Notes: generated by a model from the sequence alone, not told the origin. Numbered from the stretch's first letter, positions 34,786 through 44,387 are shown. The stretch is DNA of 64,000 nt from an uncultured Eubacteriales bacterium (GCA_900548625.1 URLO01000002.1:1-64000); one strand, 5' to 3'. A program made the numbers and translations.

Positions 34786-36318
34786 ATGCGCAATTTTCCG
34801 AAGCTGATGTTCAACCGCGTCGTGGTCGTTTCGCTGTCGATTCTGCTTCAGATCGCCGTGTTGCTGGCAGGGATGCTGTGGCTCAACGACTACCGGAGCT
34901 GGATCAACATCGCGCTGAGCGTGATCTCGTGGGTGGCCGTCGTGTACATTATGAGCGACAAAAGCAATCCCTCGTACAAGATCGCGTGGATCGTGCTGAT
35001 CCTTGCGTTTCCGGTGGCGGGCGTCACGATCTATCTGCTGTTCGGCGGCAACAAGGCCTCCAGCCGTGAGAACCGAAAAATGGAGCGCATCAGCCGCGAG
35101 ACCCACTCCAGCCTCCCGCAGGACGAGGCGGTCATGGAGGAGCTGCGCGCCCGCGGCGACGCGGCGTACAACCACACGCGGTATCTGCTGCACACGTCGC
35201 ATTACCCCGTCTATCACAACTCCGAGGCGGCCTATTATCCCATCGGCGAGGAATGCTTCGCCGCGATGTGCGAGGATCTGGAGACTGCGGAGCACTACAT
35301 CTTTCTGGAGTATTTCATCATCGACAAGGGCAGGATGTGGGACACCATCCTCGAAATCCTCTGCCGCAAGGCGGCAGCCGGCGTGGATGTGCGCGTTTTG
35401 TACGACGATTTCGGCTGCATCACGCGCCTGCCCGGAAATTATCCGCGCCAGCTGCGCGAGATGGGCATTCGCGCGCACGCCTTCAAGCCCTTCGTGCCGG
35501 TGCTTTCCGGTCGGCTCAATAACCGCGACCACCGCAAGCTCATGATCGTGGACGGAAAGACCGCCTACACCGGCGGCGTGAACCTCGCGGACGAGTACAT
35601 CAACATCGGCTCGAAATTCGGCCACTGGAAGGACTGCGGCATCCGCGTGAAGGGCGAGGCCGCGTGGTCCATGACGGTCATGTTCCTGACGATGTGGGAT
35701 TATGTTGACCATCTGGAGGAGGACATCGGCGCCTTCCGCCCGTTTTATGACGACGCGGCGGACGGAACGCTCGGCTATGTGCAGCCGTTTGCCGACAGTC
35801 CGCTCGACTATGAGGACGTCGGCGCGACGGCGTTCAGCAGCCTCATCCAGTCCGCGCGGGAGCGGGTCTGGATCATGACGCCGTATCTCATTCTGGACGA
35901 TAAGATGTCGCAGGCGCTCTGCCGCGCCGCCAAGACCGGCGTGGACGTGCGCATCATCACGCCGGGTATCCCGGACAAACGGTATGTCTACGCCGTCACA
36001 CGCGCGAACTACGACCTGCTGCTGGAGGCGGGCGTGCGCATTTTTGAGTACAAGCCGGGCTTCATCCACTCGAAGGTCTGCTTTGCGGACGGGCTGTATG
36101 CCGTGGTCGGCACGGTCAATATGGACTTCCGGAGCCTGTACCTGCATTTTGAGGATGCGGTCTACCTCTGCGGCAACGAGGCGGTCGAGCAGGTCGAGGC
36201 CGATTTTGAGGACGTGTTCCCGGTCTGCCGCGAGATCACCTACGCCAGAAGCCGCCGTGTCGGATTCTGGCGGCGGCTGGTTCGGACGATCCTGCGGCTG
36301 TTTTCGCCGCTGCTTTGA
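34786..36318 (+). CDS. cls: Cardiolipin synthase
   Basis: A 510-residue phospholipase D-family enzyme joining two phosphatidylglycerols to cardiolipin. Two N-terminal membrane helices (about 10-30 and 38-60) precede two PLD domains with HKD motifs: HRKLMIVD starting at H249 and HSKVCFAD starting at H428, each followed by the GGVN or GTVN turn. ATG 34786 has AAAGGTGGGG upstream; a GTG two codons earlier overlaps that site. A NUDIX gene follows after 16 bases. Confidence 0.95.
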   Translation: MRNFPKLMFNRVVVVSLSILLQIAVLLAGMLWLNDYRSWINIALSVISWVAVVYIMSDKSNPSYKIAWIVLILAFPVAGVTIYLLFGGNKASSRENRKMERISRETHSSLPQDEAVMEELRARGDAAYNHTRYLLHTSHYPVYHNSEAAYYPIGEECFAAMCEDLETAEHYIFLEYFIIDKGRMWDTILEILCRKAAAGVDVRVLYDDFGCITRLPGNYPRQLREMGIRAHAFKPFVPVLSGRLNNRDHRKLMIVDGKTAYTGGVNLADEYINIGSKFGHWKDCGIRVKGEAAWSMTVMFLTMWDYVDHLEEDIGAFRPFYDDAADGTLGYVQPFADSPLDYEDVGATAFSSLIQSARERVWIMTPYLILDDKMSQALCRAAKTGVDVRIITPGIPDKRYVYAVTRANYDLLLEAGVRIFEYKPGFIHSKVCFADGLYAVVGTVNMDFRSLYLHFEDAVYLCGNEAVEQVEADFEDVFPVCREITYARSRRVGFWRRLVRTILRLFSPLL

Positions 36319-36334
36319 GAAAAGGAGAATTTTT

Positions 36335-36892
36335 GTGGAGCTTTTGGAGCAAATCGCCGCCTATGTGCCGTCCTGTGAGCAGGAGGAGGCAGACCGGCGG
36401 CTGATCCTGCGCTGCGCGGCGCAGTTCGGAGACCTGTTCACGCGCGAAAATGAACTGGCGCACTTTACGGCGTCGGCATGGGTCGTGACGCCCGACCGCA
36501 AAAAGGCGCTGATGGCGTATCACAACCTGTACAACTCGTGGGCGTGGCTCGGCGGTCACGCCGACGGCGAGACGGAGCTTCTGAACGTGGCGCTGCGCGA
36601 GGTGCGCGAGGAGTCCGGCGTGCAGAACGTGCAGCCGGTCACGCCGGAGATCTATTCTCTGGAGGTGCTGCCGGTGACGCAGCATATAAAGCGCGGGAAA
36701 TTCGTCTCGGCGCATCTGCACCTGAATCTGACATATCTTTTGCAGGCGGACGAGCACGAGATGCTCCGCTGCAAGCCCGATGAAAACAGCGGCGTGCGCT
36801 GGTTCTGCCCGGAGGCGGTCTGCGCGGCGGTCTCGGAGCCGGCGATGCGCGTGATCTATCAGAAGCTGATGGACAAGCTGCACACCGTCTGA
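36335..36892 (+). CDS. NUDIX hydrolase
   Basis: A 185-residue NUDIX protein. The Nudix box is seen as GGHADGETELLNVALREVREESG (G-x5-E-x7-REVREESG). The start is GTG 36335, set by AAAGGAG 7 bases upstream. The tail of the frame upstream of that GTG is only the shadow of the cardiolipin synthase gene. Substrate unknown; nucleoside diphosphate derivatives are typical for the family. It probably shares a transcript with cls. Confidence 0.9.
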   Translation: MELLEQIAAYVPSCEQEEADRRLILRCAAQFGDLFTRENELAHFTASAWVVTPDRKKALMAYHNLYNSWAWLGGHADGETELLNVALREVREESGVQNVQPVTPEIYSLEVLPVTQHIKRGKFVSAHLHLNLTYLLQADEHEMLRCKPDENSGVRWFCPEAVCAAVSEPAMRVIYQKLMDKLHTV

Positions 36893-36973
36893 GACGTGTG
36901 CCGGCGCGAACACAGAGAGGGTTTTTGAGAAAGTCTGGACCGCCCGCCGGGCGGCCAAAGGGAGGCTCCGCCG

Positions 36974-37645
36974 ATGTCAGTACATGAAGGCCACCGCGAA
37001 CGGATGCGCCGGCAGATGAAAACCAGCGGCATGGACAGCCTGTCCGATGTGCAGGTGCTGGAGGTCGCGCTCTATTACGCCATTGCGCGCCGGGATACGA
37101 ACGAGATCGCGCACGCGCTCCTGCGCCGCTTTGGAAGCCTCTCGGGCGTGCTCGAGGCGCCGCGCGCCGAGCTTCTCAAGATCGACGGCGTCGGCGAGAG
37201 CGCCGCAGACCTGCTGCTTCTGTTCATCCAGATGGAGCGGCGGCATCTCATGGACCGCGCCGGACGGCAGACCATCCTCGACACGACCTACAAATGCGCG
37301 CAGTATCTGATGCCGCGCTTCATCGGCGAGCAGGAGGAGGTCGTGTACCTGCTGTGCCTTGACGCCAAGTGCAAGGCGCTCGACTGCTCGCTCATCCACC
37401 GCGGCGCGGTCAACATGACCGCCATTTCGGTGCGCAAGATCGTCAAGGCCGCGCTCGATCACAACGCGACCTCCGTGGTCGTGGCGCACAACCACCCGAG
37501 CGGGCTGGCGCTGCCGAGCCGCGAGGACCGCGCGACCACGCTCGCGCTCAAGGCCGCGCTGGACGCGGTCGATGTGGTGCTGGTGGACCATGTGATCGTC
37601 GCGGACGAGGATTTTGTGTCCCTCGCGGACGATGGACTTTTGTAA
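36974..37645 (+). CDS. radC: RadC/JAB-domain DNA repair-type protein
   Basis: A 223-residue RadC-family protein. It has an N-terminal helix-hairpin-helix-like part (about 1-95, LLKIDGVGES) and a C-terminal MPN/JAB domain with the Zn motif AHNHPSG and the following S-x2-D (SREDRAT). The biochemical role of RadC is still unsettled despite its name. GGGAGG precedes ATG 36974. uvrB follows after 19 bases. Confidence 0.93.
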   Translation: MSVHEGHRERMRRQMKTSGMDSLSDVQVLEVALYYAIARRDTNEIAHALLRRFGSLSGVLEAPRAELLKIDGVGESAADLLLLFIQMERRHLMDRAGRQTILDTTYKCAQYLMPRFIGEQEEVVYLLCLDAKCKALDCSLIHRGAVNMTAISVRKIVKAALDHNATSVVVAHNHPSGLALPSREDRATTLALKAALDAVDVVLVDHVIVADEDFVSLADDGLL

Positions 37646-37664
37646 CGCAGGAAAGGGATCACCT

Positions 37665-39644
37665 ATGGATTTTCAGCTCGTTTCCGATTATAAGCCGACC
37701 GGCGATCAGCCGCAGGCCATCGAAAAGCTGGTAAACGGCGTCAAAATGGGGCTTGACGAGCAGGTTTTGCTCGGCGTCACCGGCTCGGGCAAGACCTTCA
37801 CGATGGCAAACGTCATCCAGCAGCTCGGCCGCCCGACGCTCGTGCTGGCACACAACAAGACGCTCGCGGCGCAGCTTTGCTCCGAATTCCGCGAGTTCTT
37901 CCCCAACAACGCCGTGGAATACTTCGTCTCCTACTACGACTACTATCAGCCGGAGGCGTACATCGCCCACACCGACACATATATTGAAAAGGACTCCGCC
38001 ATCAACGACGAGATCGAGCGCCTGCGCCACAGCGCGACCTCCGCGCTGGCAGAGCGGCGGGACGTCATCGTTGTCTCGTCTGTCTCCTGCATCTACGGCC
38101 TCGGCGACCCGATCGACTACAAGAGCATGGTCATTTCGCTCCGCACGGGGCAGGAAACGGAGCGCGACGCGCTGATGCGCCGCCTGACCGACATCCGCTA
38201 CGAGCGAAACGACGTCAATTTCACCCGAAACACCTACCGCGTCCGCGGCGATACGGTGGAGATCTACCCCGCCTACTGGACGGGACGCGCCGTCCGCGTG
38301 GAGTTCTTCGGCGATGAGATCGACCGCATCTCCGAGATCAACGCCGTCACCGGGATGCCGGAGCGCATTTTGAGCCATGTTGCCATCTATCCCGCGTCGC
38401 ATTATGTGGCGTCGAAGGAAAAAATGGCGCGCGCCATGCACGACATCGAGCAGGAGATGTGGCAGCGCGTGAAGTACTTCGAGGAGCACGACAAGCTCCT
38501 TGAGGCGCAGCGCATCCGCCAGCGGACGCAGTACGACCTTGAAATGCTCGCGGAGATCGGCTTCTGCACCGGCATCGAGAACTATTCCCGCGTGATCGCG
38601 GGACGTGCGCCCGGCACGCCGCCGACCACGCTCATTGACTATTTCCCGGAGGATTTTCTGCTGTTTGTCGATGAGAGCCATGTGACGCTTCCGCAGGTGC
38701 GCGCCATGTACAACGGCGATCACTCGCGCAAGCAGAGCCTTGTCGATTACGGCTTCCGGCTGCCGTCGGCGTATGACAACCGGCCGCTCACCTTCCCGGA
38801 GTTTGAAAGCCGCATCCATCAGGCCATCTACGTCTCCGCCACGCCCGGCGAGTATGAGCGCACCCGCGCCGCGCAGGTCGCCGAGCAGGTCATCCGGCCC
38901 ACGGGACTGCTCGACCCGGAGGTGTTCGTCCGGCCCATCGAGGGGCAGATCGACGATCTGATCGGGGAGATCAATCAGGTCACCGCCGGCGGCGAACGCA
39001 CGCTCGTCACGACGCTGACGAAGAAAATGGCGGAGGATCTGACGGCCTATTTGCAGACGAACGGCATCCGCGTGCGCTATATGCACTCGGACATCGGCGC
39101 GATGGAGCGCATGGAGATCATCCGCGACCTGCGCATGGCAAAATTCGACGTGCTCATCGGCATCAACCTCCTGCGCGAGGGTCTTGATCTGCCGGAGGTG
39201 TCGCTCATCGCCATTCTCGACGCGGACAAGGAGGGCTTCCTGCGCTCGGAGACGAGCCTGATCCAGACCATCGGCCGCGCTGCGCGAAACGCGCACGGGC
39301 GCGTGCTCATGTACGCCGACAAGATCACGCCCGCCATGCGCGCGGCCATGGACGAGACGGCCCGCCGCCGCGCCATTCAGGACGCATACAACCGCGCGCA
39401 CGGCATCGTGCCGAAAACCATCGTCAAATCCGTCCGCGACCTCATCGAGATCTCGGCCTCGCCGGAGACGGCGCAGACCGGAAAGGGCGGCGTCAAGCTG
39501 ACGCGCGCCGAGCGCGAGCGCGAGATCGCGCGGCTGGAAAAGAAGATGAAGGAGGCGGCAAAGCTGATGGAATTCGAGTACGCCGCCGTCCTGCGCGACG
39601 AGATCATCCGTCTGCGCGGCGAAGCAGCCGACGCGAAAAAATAA
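37665..39644 (+). CDS. uvrB: Excinuclease ABC subunit B
   Basis: A 659-residue UvrB, the damage-verifying helicase-like subunit of nucleotide excision repair. Seen: Walker A GVTGSGKTFT (near residue 37), the beta-hairpin tip YYDYYQPEAY, DESHVTLPQ, the helicase motif VI region QTIGRAARN and the C-terminal UVR coiled-coil that binds UvrC. ATG 37665 follows AGGAAAGGGATC. It is in line with radC and ends at a strong hairpin. Confidence 0.98.
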   Translation: MDFQLVSDYKPTGDQPQAIEKLVNGVKMGLDEQVLLGVTGSGKTFTMANVIQQLGRPTLVLAHNKTLAAQLCSEFREFFPNNAVEYFVSYYDYYQPEAYIAHTDTYIEKDSAINDEIERLRHSATSALAERRDVIVVSSVSCIYGLGDPIDYKSMVISLRTGQETERDALMRRLTDIRYERNDVNFTRNTYRVRGDTVEIYPAYWTGRAVRVEFFGDEIDRISEINAVTGMPERILSHVAIYPASHYVASKEKMARAMHDIEQEMWQRVKYFEEHDKLLEAQRIRQRTQYDLEMLAEIGFCTGIENYSRVIAGRAPGTPPTTLIDYFPEDFLLFVDESHVTLPQVRAMYNGDHSRKQSLVDYGFRLPSAYDNRPLTFPEFESRIHQAIYVSATPGEYERTRAAQVAEQVIRPTGLLDPEVFVRPIEGQIDDLIGEINQVTAGGERTLVTTLTKKMAEDLTAYLQTNGIRVRYMHSDIGAMERMEIIRDLRMAKFDVLIGINLLREGLDLPEVSLIAILDADKEGFLRSETSLIQTIGRAARNAHGRVLMYADKITPAMRAAMDETARRRAIQDAYNRAHGIVPKTIVKSVRDLIEISASPETAQTGKGGVKLTRAEREREIARLEKKMKEAAKLMEFEYAAVLRDEIIRLRGEAADAKK

Positions 39645-39647
39645 ACC

Positions 39648-39678
39648 AAGCGCCGCCGGAGCACATCCGGCGGCGCTT
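39648..39678. terminator. uvrB terminator
   Basis: A 13-bp perfect stem AAGCGCCGCCGGA / TCCGGCGGCGCTT with a 5-base loop, directly after uvrB. Confidence 0.8.
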
Positions 39679-39680
39679 TA

Positions 39681-39720
39681 GACTGTCAAAGAACCTCGTA
39701 GAGTTCGCGCCCGCAGGCGC
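39681..39720. repeat. Modular intergenic repeat, copy 4 (end module only)
   Basis: GACTGTCAAAGAACCTCG then TAGAGTTCGCGCCCGCAGGC is the terminal module of the repeat family in reverse orientation, placed between convergent uvrB and the TauE gene. Confidence 0.7.
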
Positions 39721-39748
39721 TTTTGCGCGGATATAAAAGGCGGCAGAG

Positions 39749-40474
39749 TCACATGCCGAGATTTTTGACGATCAGCGAGACGCCGGACAGCACCAGCAGC
39801 AGCGCCACGAGCCTGCCTGCTGTTTTTTCATTGAGGCGGGCGCTGCTCCGCATCCCGAGCCACAGCCCCAGCAGCGCAAACGGCAGAAGCAGCAGCGCCG
39901 TCCGGAGCGTTTCCGGCGTGATGAGCCGCAGGCAGCTGTAAAGCACGATGCGGAACGTGTTTTCCGCCACAAAGACCGCGCTGATGTTCGCCTTGAAGCC
40001 GTTCTGGTCGTCGGTCACGCGGCTGACATACGCCGCCAGCAGCGCGCCCACGCCGAACAGACCGCACAGCACGCCCGCCAGCACGCCGATCAGCACAAGC
40101 AGGAGCTTCGAGCTGCGCAGCTTGCCCTTCTGACGCTCACGCAGCAGCATCTCCGCCCCGAGCAGCACGATCACCGCGCCGAACACGACCTTGATCGCCC
40201 GCGCGTCCACATGCTTGAGCAGCAGCGCTCCCGGCACGCTGCCCGCCAGAACGAGCGCCGCCAGCGGCAGCCAGACCCGCGCGTTCAGCTTTTCCCGGTT
40301 TTTCCACGTCAGGATCACATTCGTCGGATAGCCGACCAGCAGATCGACCGGCGAGATATTCGCATTCGTCGCAGAGCCGAAGCTCAGGATCGAGGTAAAG
40401 ACCAGCGTGTTTGCAAAGCCGCACAGGCCCTTGACGAAATAGGCCGCGACGGCCGCGAGCATCCATAAAGCCAT
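39749..40474 (-). CDS. TauE/SafE-family sulfite exporter-like permease
   Basis: A 241-residue membrane protein with about eight helices and the TauE/SafE pattern in both halves (GFANTLVFTSILSFG; GVLAGVLCGLFGVGALLAAYV). The family exports sulfite, sulfoacetate or related organic anions, but the substrate here is unknown. GGAGGG precedes the ATG. It is last in a four-gene minus-strand run with PAP2, hydrolase and DUF2804 genes. Confidence 0.9.
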   Translation of the reverse strand: MALWMLAAVAAYFVKGLCGFANTLVFTSILSFGSATNANISPVDLLVGYPTNVILTWKNREKLNARVWLPLAALVLAGSVPGALLLKHVDARAIKVVFGAVIVLLGAEMLLRERQKGKLRSSKLLLVLIGVLAGVLCGLFGVGALLAAYVSRVTDDQNGFKANISAVFVAENTFRIVLYSCLRLITPETLRTALLLLPFALLGLWLGMRSSARLNEKTAGRLVALLLVLSGVSLIVKNLGM

Positions 40475-40509
40475 CTATCTTCCCTCCGGGAGCGTTTTAG
40501 GGGTGCGAG

Positions 40510-41547
40510 TCACCATCTGTTTTCGACCTTCTCCGCAAAGCCGAAGAAGTCGCGCACCGGCAGCACCGTTCCGTCGTCCAGCGTGACGCGGCCCGTGAAG
40601 CGGCCAAAGACCTGATGCTGGTTGGACTGGACGATGAGCGCGGAGGCAAGGGCGCTGCGGTCAAGAACGGGCGTGAAGTCCATGTAGAAGCGGTTGTCGT
40701 CACTGGTGAACGTCCACGGCTTCAGGTAATCCTCCCTGCCCTTGGCGTTTTTGGGGATGTTGAAGTGTACGTCGCCCAGCTTGTGCAGCTCGCCGTCGTA
40801 GAAAACGGCGTTTTCCGTCGCGGCGGTCGTGTTTCCGAAGCCGTAGCCGATGTTCCAGCCGAACGGCACGCCGTCAAGCTCGCCCGAGGCGCTGCCCCAG
40901 TACCATGTGTTCCGGTACGTCCACACGCCGCGTCCCCAGTCGAGCACGGCAAAGAAGCGGTCGGGCGTCAGCTCGATGCGGCGCTTGCCGAGCTGGATCC
41001 AGCCCTCGGCGCGCATACAGTTGATCTTCTGGTTGTAGTAAAAATGCTTCGGCTTGTCAAACGGCGTGGCGATGACCATGCTCTGCTTCGGTGCGTCCGT
41101 CAGGGTGACAACGCCCTCGATCATGTCGCCGTCCAGGAAGTTTTCCATGTGGAAGCTCAGCCGGCGCGCGCCGTCCTCATGATAAAACGCCAGCGCATAG
41201 CCGCCGCGCGCGATCTCGCTCACGCCCTCGGCGGAGCTTTCCGGCAGACCGGTCTTTCCGAGCGGCAGCAGGCGCATCGGGCTTTTTGTCCGCTCCCACT
41301 TCCCGTCAAAATCGAGGAAGGAGACGGAGTCGAGGCCCATATAGCCGTTGTCCGAGATGGTGAGCGCCAGACCGATGTGGCCGTCGGTGACAAGATAGTA
41401 GTCCCATTCCTTGATGCGGAGCTTTCCAGCGCGGATATCCGCGCGGCGGTAGACCGGCAGCGGCGACGACGCCCAGCCCGGCTCGTTCAGGTCGCCGGAC
41501 GCATTCAGAAGCGGCGCGGCGCGCAGGATCTCGTGATTTTCTCTCAT
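40510..41547 (-). CDS. DUF2804 family protein
   Basis: A 345-residue soluble protein of the uncharacterised DUF2804 family, recognised by its Trp/Tyr/Gly-rich beta pattern (KEWDYYLVTDGHIGLALTIS, LDWGRGVWTYRNTWYWGSAS, GWNIGYGFGNT). The fold may be lipocalin- or hydroxysteroid-like; no catalytic residues can be assigned. It overlaps the alpha/beta hydrolase gene upstream by ATGA and precedes TauE by 35 bases. Confidence 0.85.
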   Translation of the reverse strand: MRENHEILRAAPLLNASGDLNEPGWASSPLPVYRRADIRAGKLRIKEWDYYLVTDGHIGLALTISDNGYMGLDSVSFLDFDGKWERTKSPMRLLPLGKTGLPESSAEGVSEIARGGYALAFYHEDGARRLSFHMENFLDGDMIEGVVTLTDAPKQSMVIATPFDKPKHFYYNQKINCMRAEGWIQLGKRRIELTPDRFFAVLDWGRGVWTYRNTWYWGSASGELDGVPFGWNIGYGFGNTTAATENAVFYDGELHKLGDVHFNIPKNAKGREDYLKPWTFTSDDNRFYMDFTPVLDRSALASALIVQSNQHQVFGRFTGRVTLDDGTVLPVRDFFGFAEKVENRW

Positions 41548-42497
41548 ACTACATCCTCCTTCGGCAGATGATTTTCCAGAAAGTCCTCCATTGCGGACTG
41601 AACGCGCGGCGGATCGGTGAGATAGGCGCGCGCGTGCCCCGCGCCGCTGATCAGCAGCAGCTTCCGCTCGCCTGCGCAGGCGTCATACGCCTCCTGCGAC
41701 ATGCGGCAGGGCACGAAGTGGTCGGCGCTTCCGTGCAGGAACAAGACCGGCAGGCTCGTGGCGGCCACGGCGTCGGTCGTGGCGCACTCGTGCAGAGAAA
41801 AGCCCGCGAAAACGCGTGTGAACAGGTCGGTCGGGTGCAGCACCAGACCGGCAAGGAGCCATTTGCAGCGCTCGTTCAGAACGCACTTCATGATCGCATA
41901 GGGTGAGGAAAAGCCGCAGTCGGCGATGACGCCGCGCACGTTTGCCGGGAACTCAAAGCACGAGGCCAGCAGCACCGTGGTCGCGCCCATCGACATGCCG
42001 GAGAGGAACATCGGGTGCTCCGCGCCGAGCATCTGCGCAAGATATGTGACCCACGACAGCACATCGTAGCGCTCACGCACGCCGAAGGTCATATACCGCC
42101 CCTGCGACGCGCCGTGCGCGCGCTGGTCGCAGAGCAGGAGGTTGTAGCCCTGCCGGTGCAGGAATTCCAGCTCCGGCCCGAAATCGAGCAGCCCTGACGA
42201 GCGGTAGCCGTGAAAGAGCAGGATCGTGCCCTTTGCGTCCTCACGCGGCAGAAAGCGCGCGGAGAGCATCTTGCCGTCGTAGCTCATGACGCGCAGCGTC
42301 TGCGGCTTCTGCGCGTAGAACCAGTCGGAGGAAAAAACAAAGTCCTCCGCCCATTTTGCGCGCGAGGTGCCGCGCAGATATTCCTCCGTCAGCGCCTGCG
42401 GCGGAAGCTCGCGCCGGACGCAGGCGGTCTCGAAGCCCGCGAGCCCCAGTGCCAGAAAAATCAGAAGAATGCCAAGCAATATCCAAAGCCAGACCAT
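41544..42497 (-). CDS. Alpha/beta hydrolase, membrane-anchored
   Basis: A 317-residue hydrolase with one N-terminal membrane helix (residues about 2-20) and an alpha/beta domain. The nucleophile elbow is GMSMG, with oxyanion region LFHGYRSSG, a candidate acid in GSADHFVP and the catalytic His in SGAGHARA. ATG 42497 is chosen because GAAAGGAG lies 5 bases upstream; the ATG at 42512 contributes that site. It overlaps DUF2804 by 4 bases. Substrate unknown. Confidence 0.88.
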   Translation of the reverse strand: MVWLWILLGILLIFLALGLAGFETACVRRELPPQALTEEYLRGTSRAKWAEDFVFSSDWFYAQKPQTLRVMSYDGKMLSARFLPREDAKGTILLFHGYRSSGLLDFGPELEFLHRQGYNLLLCDQRAHGASQGRYMTFGVRERYDVLSWVTYLAQMLGAEHPMFLSGMSMGATTVLLASCFEFPANVRGVIADCGFSSPYAIMKCVLNERCKWLLAGLVLHPTDLFTRVFAGFSLHECATTDAVAATSLPVLFLHGSADHFVPCRMSQEAYDACAGERKLLLISGAGHARAYLTDPPRVQSAMEDFLENHLPKEDVV

Positions 42498-42524
42498 AGG
42501 GTCTCCTTTCATTTCAGGCGCAGA

Positions 42525-43454
42525 TCATGCAGCCTGTTTCCCGAGACGGGAGAAATAGCGGAAAGTCATCGGCCAGACGCAGCCGGCGAGCATCACCAGC
42601 AGGAAATAGCGCACCGCGTCGGCGGGGCCTGCGGGCAAAACGGCGTGCAGCGGCGCCTTGAGCAGCGTCTTGACCGCCACGACGAGCCCAAGCCCGAGCA
42701 CGACCTTGAGCACCTGCGCATACCAGACGGCGCGGACCTCAAAGCGGACGTATTTCTTTTCGATGAAATACACCGGCAGCAGCGCCAGCACCGCGCCCGT
42801 CAGCGTCCATGCGTTTTTGACGGCGTGGCCGAGATTGCTCGCATCCTCCGAGCCGGGCGCAAAGTCCGCGCGCAGCCCCGTCACATAGCCGAGGAACACG
42901 CCCGCGAACGCGAGCGCACCCGCCAGCAGCCACGGCATCGCCTTGTGCATGGCGCGCTCCGTTCTGAACGCGGGGTAGAGCGCCGCCAGCAGCGCCGCCG
43001 CCATCAAAAACGCCACGCCGACGTCCAGCGGCGTGTGAACGCCGAGATACATCCGCGAAAACGGCACCAGCACGACCAGCGCGATGCACATCCGGCGCAC
43101 CCAGCGCCGCTTCGTCATGACCGCCGCCGCACCGAAGGTGCTCACGGCGTTCTGCGTGTGGCCGGACGGGAAGGAATACCCCGTTGCGGCGGCGCGGGCG
43201 CTCTCCACGATCGTGAAGTCCGGGTCGAGCACCCACGGACGCGGGATGCGGCACGCGATCTTCAAAAACTGATTGGCGATCGTGCCGAACAGCCCGGCGA
43301 GAAAGGCATAATAGCCGGTGCGCTTGTCCACGCACCAGAAAAGGATGAACGCTGCCAGCATGAACGCGATCTCGTCGCCGAAGTAGGTGACGACGCTGAA
43401 AAACGCACTGAACGCGGGCAGGCGGATCCCCTCAAGCAGGCGAAGAAAACCCAT
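42525..43454 (-). CDS. PAP2-family phosphatase, integral membrane
   Basis: A 309-residue membrane phosphatase with the three PAP2 signatures: KIACRIPRP, PSGH and SRMYLGVHTPLD. The acid phosphatase core is followed by additional helices up to the C-terminus. Likely substrates are lipid phosphates such as undecaprenyl pyrophosphate or phosphatidate. ATG 43454 has AGGAGG upstream. It heads the four-gene minus-strand operon; an extended -10 (TGCTATACT, 43486-43494) lies upstream. Confidence 0.92.
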   Translation of the reverse strand: MGFLRLLEGIRLPAFSAFFSVVTYFGDEIAFMLAAFILFWCVDKRTGYYAFLAGLFGTIANQFLKIACRIPRPWVLDPDFTIVESARAAATGYSFPSGHTQNAVSTFGAAAVMTKRRWVRRMCIALVVLVPFSRMYLGVHTPLDVGVAFLMAAALLAALYPAFRTERAMHKAMPWLLAGALAFAGVFLGYVTGLRADFAPGSEDASNLGHAVKNAWTLTGAVLALLPVYFIEKKYVRFEVRAVWYAQVLKVVLGLGLVVAVKTLLKAPLHAVLPAGPADAVRYFLLVMLAGCVWPMTFRYFSRLGKQAA

Positions 43455-43527
43455 ATGAAGTCCTCCTGTCAAATTTGCTGCCTGTAGTATAGCATCTTTT
43501 CTTCCAAAATGGAATATGCCGGAGTTC

Positions 43528-43555
43528 TTGCTTTTTCTCCGAAATCGGCTATACT
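43528..43555 (+). promoter_or_regulatory. Sigma-A promoter of the TIGR04255 gene
   Basis: TTGCTT (43528-43533), 16-bp spacer, TATACT (43550-43555), 32 bases before the start codon. Confidence 0.7.
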
Positions 43556-43587
43556 GTAAGAAACGTGACAGAAAGGAAGACGCAGAC

Positions 43588-44373
43588 ATGTTTTCACAAG
43601 AAGAACGCTGCATTTACGGAAGAAATATGCTGCTGGAGGTCATCTGCCAGCTTCGCTTTCCCGATATTCTGAAGATCGAGGCGCAGGAGCCCTACGCCTT
43701 TCAGGACGCCATCCGCGGCGAATATCCGCAGTATGCCAAGAAGGTCGAGCAGCTTCCGCCCCAGCCGGTCGGCGGAAAGCTCCAGCCGCAGGGGACCGTC
43801 AACAATTATCAGTTCATCTCCGCCGACGGCCACTGGAAGGTGAGCCTGACGAAGAATTTCATCGCCCTCTCCACCCACGCCTATACCCGGTGGGAGGAGT
43901 TTGCAAAGCGGCTCGACCGCATCCTCGCCGCCTTCATTCAGGCGTATCAGCCCGCGTATTTTTCGCGCGTCGGCCTGCGCTACATCAACGCCTTCCGCCG
44001 CGAGGAGCTGGAGCTTGCGGACACGCCGTGGCGCGAGCTGATCCAGCCCGGCTACCTCGGCCTGATGGGCGACGACGACGCACAGGAGAGCGCGTTTTTT
44101 AAAAATGAGCAGAGCATCACCGCCGCCATGCCCGGCGGCGCAAAGTGCAACATCAAGTGCGGCCCCGGCACGCTCCGCAAGGTGAACAATCAGACGCACC
44201 AGTCGCAGGAGCAGAAGGTCTTTATGCTCGACCTCGACCTGTTCATGGAGGGAAACACCCCGATGAGCCACGCCGTTCCGGCGCTGAATGTGGTCCACGG
44301 CAACGCGGGAAGCCTGTTCCGCGGCGCGATCACCGACACGCTCCATGATGCGATGCAGCCGGAGCGGGCATAA
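43588..44373 (+). CDS. TIGR04255 family protein
   Basis: A 261-residue soluble protein. The start NMLLEVICQLRFP and the central YFSRVGLRYINAF match my recollection of the sporadically distributed TIGR04255 family, whose function is unknown. ATG 43588 has GAAAGGAAG upstream. It stands alone between the PAP2 operon and a long repeat. The patchy family distribution would fit accessory or defence roles, but nothing here proves it. Confidence 0.75.
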   Translation: MFSQEERCIYGRNMLLEVICQLRFPDILKIEAQEPYAFQDAIRGEYPQYAKKVEQLPPQPVGGKLQPQGTVNNYQFISADGHWKVSLTKNFIALSTHAYTRWEEFAKRLDRILAAFIQAYQPAYFSRVGLRYINAFRREELELADTPWRELIQPGYLGLMGDDDAQESAFFKNEQSITAAMPGGAKCNIKCGPGTLRKVNNQTHQSQEQKVFMLDLDLFMEGNTPMSHAVPALNVVHGNAGSLFRGAITDTLHDAMQPERA

Positions 44374-44387
44374 AAGCGCAAGCGTGA

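Noticed and set aside
34621..36147. N-terminal extension of the uvrA frame to 1450 codons
   Set aside because: The extension is the antisense of the cardiolipin synthase gene. A standard UvrA start with ribosome site and promoter lies at 34620.
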